Of a stretch of 10,208 nt of DNA, positions 1-4,602 are shown one piece after another. Every line of letters starts with the position of its first letter. Position 1 is the stretch's first letter. The stretch comes from Oscillospiraceae bacterium. Its GTDB lineage: Bacteria > Bacillota_A > Clostridia > Oscillospirales > Oscillospiraceae. Under the pieces are notes generated by a model. It saw only the letters and a list, made by a program, of their open reading frames with translations, ran no database searches and had not been told where the DNA came from. The DNA is taken from NCBI GenBank assembly GCA_017411905.1, contig JAFQPB010000007.1, positions 1-10,208 of the forward strand, read 5' to 3'. The position numbers were made by a program, and so were the translations under genes.

Positions 1-185
1 CATACAAGACACCGCATATTTGCAAGAAGGTATTTTCAGACGACAGAGTTTTATCCACAGCTTACAAGCGTCCTATGACTATGAAGGGCGGTCACGAATG
101 GTGGAAGTATGTGTATGATGAACATTTCGATTGCATTATTTCCTTTATTTATCCCCAATCCACACCAAACCCCTGTCTTGCCTAA
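1..185 (+). pseudogene. IS1182-family transposase fragment (partial, truncated)
   Basis: Reading from base 3, an open frame of 60 codons enters from the left edge and stops with TAA at 183-185. The peptide begins YKTPHICKKVFSDDRV and contains KRPMTMKGG and then KYVYDEHFDC. This closely resembles, from memory, the central part of IS1182-type DDE transposases (Y.RPMT..G....YVYDEY.DC). In intact family members many more residues follow this point, including the Cys-rich zinc-like segment and the rest of the catalytic domain. Here similarity ends near base 140 and the frame closes shortly after, with a terminator hairpin overlapping the stop. It is therefore a decayed remnant with its 3' part lost, not a working transposase. 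The part upstream of the window cannot be judged. Confidence rests on motif memory, not on a search. Confidence 0.7.
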
Positions 186-203
186 CGCAAAACAGGGGTT
201 TTT
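167..203 (+). terminator. Rho-independent terminator
   Basis: A perfect 10-base-pair stem (AAACCCCTGT at 167-176 with ACAGGGGTTT at 192-201) encloses a 15-base loop and runs into five T's at 199-203. The T-tract is on the plus strand, so it ends rightward transcription from the left edge. The transposase remnant's stop codon lies inside the loop, which suggests that the terminator belonged to whatever gene stood here before the element decayed. Confidence 0.75.
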
Positions 204-213
204 CTACGGTCTG

Positions 214-241
214 AAGGAACGGAAAATTTCCGTTCCTTTTT
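214..241 (+). terminator. Second hairpin terminator (tandem)
   Basis: The arms AAGGAACGGAAA (214-225) and TTTCCGTTCCTT (227-238) are exact inverse complements. In practice this is a 9-10 base-pair stem with a small AT-rich loop. It is followed by T's up to 241. The orientation matches the terminator a few bases upstream, so the two form a tandem stop for rightward transcription. On the minus strand the T-run is only two bases long, so it should not end the lipoprotein transcript efficiently. Confidence 0.65.
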
Positions 242-252
242 GTTCGCAGTAT

Positions 253-296
253 TAACACAATAACCATTAACTATCAACTGTCAATTATCAACTTTT
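253..296. repeat. AT-rich small dispersed repeat (copy 1)
   Basis: On the minus strand this stretch reads AGTTGATAATTGACAGTTGA and continues with TAGTTAATGG. It is built from quasi-tandem GTTGATA/ATTGACA units. A related stretch occurs at 5791-5825 (minus strand TAGTTGACAATTGAGAATGG, then AGAATTGACAATT). The two share the AGTTGAYAATTGA core, and both lie at the 3' side of minus-strand genes. I recall similar sequences as intergenic repeats in gut Clostridia, but their copy number cannot be checked here. Confidence 0.5.
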
Positions 297-682
297 AGGG
301 CATCCAGCATATTAAGCAGCCGGTTAACGGTTTCGTTTTTTGCAGCTTCATCGGCGAAGAATGTGCCCTCCTCGCAGAGCAATTCTTTTGTCTCGCCGTC
401 AAATTCCGCAGTGTAATAGGTGTCCTTCTTGGAGGTATCGGTGATAAAAATGTAATAGACCACGCCCTCATTTTCCAGTCCTGCGCCCTCGCCGTACTGC
501 GCCAGCTCCTGATAGTCAGGCAGCGCGAAAAAGTTATAGGGCGCGTAGTTGGTCACAGAGAGGATGCCCCCATCCTTTTCCAAATAATATCCCTCGTACT
601 GACCGCCCAGCTTCTCCGCACCGCCGGTGCAGCCGCACAGCAAAAGCACCAAAACGATCGCAAAACAAGCCAATTTCTTCAT
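281..682 (-). CDS. Small predicted lipoprotein of unknown function
   Basis: This encodes a 133-residue protein starting MKKLACFAIVLVLLLCGCTGG: a short basic N-region, a hydrophobic core, and a lipobox (LCGC) whose second Cys would be lipidated. It should be exported and anchored to the outer face of the membrane. The mature part is acidic and rich in Tyr and Gly, with no family that I recognise. I chose the ATG at 680-682 because AAAGGA lies 10 bases upstream. The frame could be extended three codons to a GTG at 691, but that start would sit one base from the Shine-Dalgarno site. The last residues (KVDN) and the TGA stop are supplied by the AT-rich repeat at 253-296, so the C-terminus may have been altered by that insertion. 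It is monocistronic with its own promoter at 716-744. Confidence 0.8.
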   Translation of the reverse strand: MKKLACFAIVLVLLLCGCTGGAEKLGGQYEGYYLEKDGGILSVTNYAPYNFFALPDYQELAQYGEGAGLENEGVVYYIFITDTSKKDTYYTAEFDGETKELLCEEGTFFADEAAKNETVNRLLNMLDALKVDN

Positions 683-715
683 AAAAGACACATCCTTTCG
701 CAGTTTGTTATTTTG

Positions 716-744
716 ATTTTAACACATTCAGGAAACGATTGCAA
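716..744 (-). promoter_or_regulatory. Sigma-A-type promoter of the lipoprotein gene
   Basis: On the minus strand, TTGCAA (739-744) and TAAAAT (716-721) are separated by exactly 17 bases. The -10 box matches consensus in five of six positions. Transcription would start near 709, giving a leader of about 26 bases before the ATG at 682. Confidence 0.6.
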
Positions 745-756
745 TACATACTGTTA

Positions 757-813
757 TAGATAATTGCAGGGCGGGGGCTTGCTCCCACCATCCAGAATAT
801 ATATGCGGTGGGA
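757..813. repeat. GC-rich intergenic stretch with two alternative hairpins
   Basis: GGGGG at 773-777 can pair with CTCCC at 782-786, and CCCACC at 784-789 can instead pair with GGTGGG at 807-812. The two hairpins exclude each other. The GGCGGGGGCTTGCTCCCACC core resembles a dispersed intergenic repeat that I recall from gut Bacillota, but only one copy is visible here. It lies between the tRNA terminator and the lipoprotein promoter, and no gene is evident. Confidence 0.3.
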
Positions 814-832
814 ATAAACCCTCGCCGTATGC

Positions 833-861
833 AAAAAGGCCACCCAAAAATGGGCAGCCTT
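833..861 (-). terminator. Rho-independent terminator of the tRNA-Ser gene
   Basis: On the minus strand, AAGGCTGCCCA (861-851) pairs with TGGGTGGCCTT (846-836) as an 11-base-pair stem with two G-U pairs and a four-base loop. A run of five T's (837-833) follows. It begins a few bases after the tRNA CCA end. Confidence 0.8.
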
Positions 862-867
862 TTCTTT

Positions 868-956
868 TGGCGGAGACGGCGAGATTCGAACTCGCGTGCG
901 GTTGCCCGCTAACTGATTTCGAGTCAGCCCCGTTATGACCACTTCGATACGTCTCC
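868..956 (-). tRNA. tRNA-Ser, anticodon CGA
   Basis: The minus strand folds as a class II tRNA. The acceptor strands GGAGACG (956-950) and CGTCTCC (878-872) pair fully, followed by discriminator G and an encoded CCA at 870-868. The anticodon stem-loop is GCTGA-CTCGAAA-TCAGT with anticodon CGA at 919-921, which reads the serine codon UCG. A long variable arm (GCGG/CCGC stem) is diagnostic for serine. The T arm is GCGAG-TTCGAAT-CTCGC. The gene is single, with its own promoter and terminator. Confidence 0.95.
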
Positions 957-973
957 ATATTCAAAACATAGGC

Positions 974-1002
974 ATTATAACAGCCAAACGGGAAAAAATC
1001 AA
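974..1002 (-). promoter_or_regulatory. Promoter of tRNA-Ser
   Basis: On the minus strand, TTGATT (997-1002) and a perfect TATAAT (974-979) are 17 bases apart. Transcription would start near 967, about ten bases before the mature 5' end. The -35 box overlaps the stop codon (999-1001) of the preceding cysteine-rich protein gene. Confidence 0.8.
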
Positions 1003-1256
1003 GGCTTTTTCGCAAGCTCGATAACTTCCTTCATTTTTTCCATCATAAGCTCGTAATTTCCCCGTTTGTGAGGCACAAGGCAAGAAGAACAGTCCTTGAT
1101 CCCGTTTTCCGTATAGCTAAAATTACCGCCGCATTTATCTTTCAGGGCGTACAGCGGGCAGTAGCAGAAAAGACAGCTGAAATCCCCGGTATTTTCGCAT
1201 TTATGGCAGGGAAAATATTCGCATTTTTCGTTTTGATAAAACTTATAGTGTTCCAT
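999..1256 (-). CDS. Cysteine-rich small domain protein (PF04071-like)
   Basis: This 85-residue protein has nine cysteines in the first 60 residues (positions 12, 17, 20, 28, 31, 33, 42, 56, 59) plus His18 and His63. They are arranged as CxxxxCHKC, CLFCYCP and CSSC. The CLFCYCPLY segment and the overall length match, from memory, the 'cysteine-rich small domain' family, whose biochemical role is unknown; metal or Fe-S binding is an inference. The C-terminal 20 residues look like an amphipathic helix. Its ATG overlaps the TAA stop of the upstream pseudouridine synthase gene by one base (TAATG), and a GGAG lies 11 bases upstream inside that gene. Translation is thus likely coupled. No terminator separates it from the tRNA gene, so some read-through into tRNA-Ser is possible. 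Confidence 0.85.
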   Translation of the reverse strand: MEHYKFYQNEKCEYFPCHKCENTGDFSCLFCYCPLYALKDKCGGNFSYTENGIKDCSSCLVPHKRGNYELMMEKMKEVIELAKKP

Positions 1257-1888
1257 TATTTCTCAAACTCCGTCCACGGATATTCTTTTGGCGGCTGGGC
1301 AGTAAATACCATTTTTTCCCCGCTGTAGGGATGGGAAAAACCGATCATTCCCGACCACAGTGCGATCTCGCAGTCGTCCTCATAAAGGCTGTATTTCCGG
1401 TCTCCCACCAAAGGAAGATCGCGAGACGAGAACTGCGCCCGAATTTGGTGGGTGCGTCCTGTAACCAAGTGGATGCGCACCTTTGTCAGTGCGTCTGTAG
1501 TTCCCTCGGTTTTATATGTCAGGATCGCCTCCTGTACCCCCTTCGCCCGCTCCGAAACCACATAGGTCTTTTTCTCCTGCTTATTACGCAGCAGTAGGTC
1601 GGTAAGTGTGCCCGACCCCATTTCCGGGCAGCCGTGGAGGACGGCCACATATTCCTTTTCGAAGCTGCCATCCCGAATCTGCCGTGACAGCTCCGAGGCA
1701 GCGGTCGCATTTCTTGCCAGCACCATCAGTCCCGAAACCACCCGATCCAACCGATGGACGGTACGTATATCCTCCGTATCCAAAGCCTCACGCACAAGTG
1801 CGGGCATTCCTCCCGGCTCATCGGTGCTTAGCACCCGGGGCGGCTTGATGGCAACCACAATGTCTTCATCCTGATATAGAATTTCCAT
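1256..1888 (-). CDS. RluA-family pseudouridine synthase
   Basis: This 210-residue cytoplasmic enzyme isomerises uridine to pseudouridine in RNA. The signature HRLDRVVSGL lies at residues 45-54 with the catalytic Asp at 48. TGRTHQIR at 143-150 and KEY at 78-80 are further family motifs. No N-terminal S4 RNA-binding domain is present, so it belongs with the short RluA/RluC/D-type catalytic-domain-only members. The target site (23S rRNA, tRNA or other) cannot be told from sequence. The ATG at 1886-1888 is preceded by a GGGGAGG Shine-Dalgarno site about seven bases upstream. Its own promoter lies at 1912-1940. The gene is followed with a one-base overlap by the cysteine-rich protein gene. Confidence 0.93.
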   Translation of the reverse strand: MEILYQDEDIVVAIKPPRVLSTDEPGGMPALVREALDTEDIRTVHRLDRVVSGLMVLARNATAASELSRQIRDGSFEKEYVAVLHGCPEMGSGTLTDLLLRNKQEKKTYVVSERAKGVQEAILTYKTEGTTDALTKVRIHLVTGRTHQIRAQFSSRDLPLVGDRKYSLYEDDCEIALWSGMIGFSHPYSGEKMVFTAQPPKEYPWTEFEK

Positions 1889-1911
1889 AGGCCCCTCCCC
1901 TGTTTTTTCTT

Positions 1912-1940
1912 ATGATAGCAGAGAATCTCTGTAATTGCAA
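1912..1940 (-). promoter_or_regulatory. Promoter of the pseudouridine synthase gene with a palindrome in its spacer
   Basis: On the minus strand, TTGCAA (1935-1940) and TATCAT (1912-1917) are 17 bases apart. The spacer contains the perfect 13-base inverted repeat CAGAGATTCTCTG (1919-1931), which could be an operator for an unknown regulator or could be chance. The promoter begins about 12 bases from the inverted-repeat element at 1952-2060. Confidence 0.6.
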
Positions 1941-1951
1941 GTAACAACCCG

Positions 1952-2060
1952 TGTCATTCTGAGCAAAGCGACGAAGGAGCGAAGTCGAAGAATCTTCGCA
2001 GTATCGTTAGACTGCACACATAATTGGTGCGAAGATCCCTCGACTACGCTCGGGATGACA
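1952..2060. repeat. Inverted-repeat intergenic element (copy A)
   Basis: The outer ends TGTCATTCTGAGC (left) and TGTCATCCCGAGC (right, read on the minus strand) are inverted copies. The inner arms are TCGAAGAATCTTCGCA and TGCGAAGATCCCTCGA. The whole can fold as a long imperfect hairpin with an AT-rich centre. A second, larger copy is at 5568-5746. I recall this sequence type as a common dispersed intergenic repeat in gut bacteria. It carries no gene. It lies between the 3' end of the kinase gene and the promoter of the pseudouridine synthase gene, so it may also act as a transcript end structure. Confidence 0.75.
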
Positions 2061-2096
2061 AGTGCTGTTATATGGTAAACAAGGCGGTGCTTTTTA

Positions 2097-3167
2097 TTAT
2101 TTCATTTCCTCTTTGACGATGCGGTGCATCTCGTCCCACTTTGCTTCCATATCGGAAACTAATTTAAACTGGGTGCGGGCGCGGTCTAAATTGTGACCCT
2201 CACGATGAATCGAAAAATAATTATCGCCATCCAAATAGTCCGTAAGAAACCGGACACCGCACTCCATAGTAATGATTTTCGCGCCCAAGGGCATATACTG
2301 CAGCTCCTTGGCCGTCAGTCCGGGGCAGGCCTGAATATACCCACGGGTGAAGACCCGGAACAAATGGAGATCCAGCTCTACCTTGGAGAGGTCTTTTTCA
2401 TCCTCTGCGGCTGTGGCCGCGCCGAAGCGGATGGCATCACCGTAGTCATAGAGACTGGAGCCGGGCATCACCGTATCCAAATCGATAACACACAGGGCTT
2501 TCCGGGTTTGGGCATCCAAAAGAACGTTATTGAGCTTTGTATCGTTGTGGGTAACGCGTAAAGGAAGCTCACCGGCTATCAGCCCATTGTGGATAGTTGC
2601 CATTTCCTTTTCGCGGGCAAGGACAAATTCGATCTCCGGCTGCACCTCTGCCGCCCGATGCATCGGGTCACGGGCTAAGGTCTCCTTAAAAATGCGGTAG
2701 CGATCGGGGGTGTTATGGAAATTAGGAATGGTCTCGTGAAGCTTTTCCGCAGGAAAATCGGAGAGCATCTGCTGAAATGTGCCAAAACCGATGGCACTTT
2801 GGTAGAAATCCTCGTCCGTTTCCGGGGCTTGCAGGCAGATAGAGCCTTCTGTAAATTCGTTGACACGCCAGTAGGTCGCTTGGGCGTAGACATAGCTTTC
2901 CCCATTTTGGGTCTTAACAAGTGTCAGCACACTGCGGGGGTCTTCTGCCTTATTTCGCAAAAAGTCTGTAACTGCAGTAATATTTTCCATTAGTGCCGCC
3001 ACATTTTTGAAAGTATTGTGGTTGATACGCTGCAAAATATAGCGGCGGCCGCAGGCTGTCTCCACCAAATAAGTGCTGTTAATATGGCCGCAGCCGTAAG
3101 GCTGACAGGAGACCGGCTCTCCGTCCAGCCGAAAACACCGGAGGATGCCAAAAAGCTTTTCGTTCAT
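2097..3167 (-). CDS. APH-fold kinase, N-acetylhexosamine 1-kinase-like
   Basis: This 356-residue cytoplasmic protein belongs to the phosphotransferase (APH/choline kinase) superfamily. The N-lobe has a glycine-rich GCGHINSTYLV loop (about 25-35) and RYILQRINHNTFKN (42-55). The catalytic loop is THNDTKLNN (206-214; Asp209 base, Asn214 metal). The DxD metal motif is IDLDTV (228-233), followed by LYDYGDAIRFG. The length, the ILQRIN segment and the DLDTVMPG motif fit, from memory, NahK-type enzymes that phosphorylate GlcNAc/GalNAc at C1 in hexosamine salvage. The substrate is not proven. Automatic annotation may call it an aminoglycoside phosphotransferase, but resistance is unlikely. It begins four bases after the metK stop, with AAAGG inside the metK end as Shine-Dalgarno site, so it shares the SAM riboswitch. 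No T-rich terminator follows. Confidence 0.8.
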   Translation of the reverse strand: MNEKLFGILRCFRLDGEPVSCQPYGCGHINSTYLVETACGRRYILQRINHNTFKNVAALMENITAVTDFLRNKAEDPRSVLTLVKTQNGESYVYAQATYWRVNEFTEGSICLQAPETDEDFYQSAIGFGTFQQMLSDFPAEKLHETIPNFHNTPDRYRIFKETLARDPMHRAAEVQPEIEFVLAREKEMATIHNGLIAGELPLRVTHNDTKLNNVLLDAQTRKALCVIDLDTVMPGSSLYDYGDAIRFGAATAAEDEKDLSKVELDLHLFRVFTRGYIQACPGLTAKELQYMPLGAKIITMECGVRFLTDYLDGDNYFSIHREGHNLDRARTQFKLVSDMEAKWDEMHRIVKEEMK

Positions 3168-3171
3168 AGGC

Positions 3172-4317
3172 TTAAACCTTTGCTAATTTTTTCAGTTCCT
3201 CTGCCAGATCCGTTTGCTCCCAAGGCTGATCTGCCACACCGAAGTGACCTTCCAGCGCAGTTTTGCCGTAGATGGGGCTGCGAAGGGAGAGCTTGCGGAT
3301 AATGCCGGCAGGGGTCATATCGCAGGTCTTGCGCAAAAGGGCGGTCATTTCCTCGTCGGCAATTTTGCCGGTGCCGTAGCTGTCTACCCGCAGAGAAACA
3401 GGCTCGGCAACACCAATTGCGTAGGCAAGCTGCACCTGCACCTGCGAAGCAAGGCCCGCAGCGACTAAGTTCTTTGCCATATAACGGGCCATATAAGCCG
3501 CGCTTCTGTCCACCTTGGTGGGGTCTTTGCCGGAGAATGCACCGCCGCCGTGGGAGAAATAGCCGCCGTAGGTATCCACGATGATCTTTCTTCCGGTCAG
3601 GCCGGTGTCGCCGTTAGGGCCGCCGATGACGAAATTGCCGGTGGGGTTAATGTGGATATGAGAGACATTCTCCAAAGAGAAGCCATACTTCGCAAGAACA
3701 GGCGCGATGATCTCGCGCTTAACATATGCGCGCAATGCATCCAGCGTGATATCTGCGCTGTGCATCACAGATACGACCACCGTATCGATGCCCAGCACAT
3801 TGCCCTTTTCGTCAAACTCTACGCTCACTTGGGTCTTGCCATCGGGGCGGATGAAATCCACCTCATTCTTCACCTCGGTCAGGCGGTTGGAGAGCGCTCT
3901 GGACAGAGCGATAGACAGCGGCATTAGCTCGGGGGTCTGGGTACAGGCACCGCCAAACATCATACCCTGATCGCCTGCGCCGCCAACGGAATCGTTGGTG
4001 CCCAGCGCAATATCGGCAGACTGGGTGTGAATTTTGCAGAGGATTTCCACAGAGTCCGCGCAGAAGCCCTCACCCTCACGGGTGTAGCCGATCTTGCGGA
4101 TGACCTCCCGGGCAACAGCAGCATAATCTACCACCGCCTTGGTTGTAATTTCACCGCAAATCAGGCAAAAATCGGTAGTGACCATAGTTTCGCAGGCTAC
4201 ACGGGAGCCGGGGTCTTGGGCAAGGCAGGCATCCAAAATCGCATCAGAGATACTGTCTGCCACTTTATCGGGGTGACCGCAGGTCACGCACTCGGATGTA
4301 AACAATCTTTTTTCCAT
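3172..4317 (-). CDS. metK: S-adenosylmethionine synthetase
   Basis: This 381-residue cytoplasmic enzyme makes SAM from methionine and ATP, releasing phosphate and diphosphate; it normally works as a tetramer. The methionine/ATP signature GHPDK is at 14-18, the P-loop-like GAGDQGMMFG at 113-122, and the second signature GGGAFSGKDPTKVDRS at about 257-272. The length is typical of the family. I start at the ATG at 4315-4317 (MEKRLFTSE), which has AAAGGA eight bases upstream. An in-frame extension to 4353 would run through the riboswitch terminator and is rejected. The segment before GHPDK reads ECVTC instead of the usual ESVTE, so a normally conserved Glu is replaced by Cys. It is the first gene of an operon with the downstream kinase and is controlled by the S-box leader. 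Confidence 0.97.
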   Translation of the reverse strand: MEKRLFTSECVTCGHPDKVADSISDAILDACLAQDPGSRVACETMVTTDFCLICGEITTKAVVDYAAVAREVIRKIGYTREGEGFCADSVEILCKIHTQSADIALGTNDSVGGAGDQGMMFGGACTQTPELMPLSIALSRALSNRLTEVKNEVDFIRPDGKTQVSVEFDEKGNVLGIDTVVVSVMHSADITLDALRAYVKREIIAPVLAKYGFSLENVSHIHINPTGNFVIGGPNGDTGLTGRKIIVDTYGGYFSHGGGAFSGKDPTKVDRSAAYMARYMAKNLVAAGLASQVQVQLAYAIGVAEPVSLRVDSYGTGKIADEEMTALLRKTCDMTPAGIIRKLSLRSPIYGKTALEGHFGVADQPWEQTDLAEELKKLAKV

Positions 4318-4337
4318 ATTTCTTTTCCTTTCGACAA

Positions 4338-4371
4338 ATAAAAATACGCACACCGAAGATTCGATGTACGT
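4338..4371 (-). terminator. Riboswitch-controlled terminator of the metK leader
   Basis: On the minus strand, ACGTACATCGA (4371-4361) pairs with TCGGTGTGCGT (4356-4346) as an 11-base-pair stem with two G-U pairs, loop ATCT, then TATTTTTAT (4345 downward). The rival antiterminator is GAGGATTCGA (4385-4376), which includes the 3' strand of the aptamer P1 helix, paired with TCGAATCTTC (4364-4355). The two folds exclude each other. This predicts a SAM-OFF transcription switch. Confidence 0.8.
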
Positions 4372-4382
4372 TATTTCGAATC

Positions 4383-4470
4383 CTCATCTTTCGTTGCCGC
4401 CGGATTTGGCACCTTGCTTTCGTAGGTTGCCGGGTTTCATCGGGCCGATCCCTCCACCGCTCTTGATAAG
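4383..4470 (-). promoter_or_regulatory. SAM-I (S-box) riboswitch aptamer
   Basis: The minus strand carries the S-box core in order. CTTATC (4470-4465) closes P1 with GATGAG (4388-4383). Between them come AGAGCGGTGGAGGGA, then CCCGATGAAACCCGGCAACC, GGTGCCAAATCC and GGCGGCAACGAAAGATG. These are the kink-turn, pseudoknot and SAM-contacting elements of RF00162, recognised by eye. It lies between the metK promoter and the terminator at 4338-4371. SAM binding should stabilise P1, free the terminator and stop transcription of metK and the kinase gene. Confidence 0.95.
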
Positions 4471-4493
4471 GCTGTATGCATTTTTCCTCGGGT

Positions 4494-4521
4494 ATCTTAT
4501 CATATTTTCCCGATTTGTCAA
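4494..4521 (-). promoter_or_regulatory. Promoter of the metK-kinase operon
   Basis: On the minus strand, a perfect TTGACA (4516-4521) and TAAGAT (4494-4499) are 16 bases apart. Transcription would start near 4487, about 17 bases before the riboswitch P1 helix. Confidence 0.75.
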
Positions 4522-4543
4522 GTTTTTTGTTCACAATCTCTTG

Positions 4544-4572
4544 TAGACTTTTTGGGAAAAAGCTGATATAGT
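4544..4572 (+). promoter_or_regulatory. Promoter of the rhomboid-like gene (divergent)
   Basis: TAGACT (4544-4549) and TATAGT (4567-4572) are 17 bases apart on the plus strand. The metK promoter points the other way about 20 bases to the left, so the two transcripts diverge from a shared short region. Confidence 0.5.
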
Positions 4573-4585
4573 AAGGAAAGATACC

Positions 4586-4598
4586 AAAGGAGATGATC
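4586..4598 (+). promoter_or_regulatory. Extended Shine-Dalgarno site for a TTG start
   Basis: AAAGGAGATGATC matches the full anti-Shine-Dalgarno complement AAAGGAGGTGATC at 12 of 13 positions. The AAAGGAG part ends ten bases before the TTG at 4603. This fixes the start of the rhomboid-like gene despite the weak initiation codon. Confidence 0.7.
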
Positions 4599-4602
4599 TT
4601 TT

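Noticed and set aside
728..1015. A 95-codon open frame on the minus strand across the tRNA region
   Set aside because: It runs through the tRNA-Ser gene and its terminator, has no convincing ribosome-binding site and matches no protein that I know.
2097..3167. Aminoglycoside resistance gene
   Set aside because: The APH fold is shared by many kinases. The glycine loop, the ILQRIN segment and the operon with metK point to a metabolic sugar kinase, and there is no mobile context around it.
4318..4353. A longer metK start adding 12 residues
   Set aside because: The extension lies in the riboswitch terminator and U-tract, while the ATG at 4315-4317 has a good Shine-Dalgarno site and gives the usual MetK N-terminus.
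4265..4534. A minus-strand open frame of 89 codons over the metK leader
   Set aside because: It crosses the SAM riboswitch, terminator and metK start in a different frame; the RNA structure explains this sequence.
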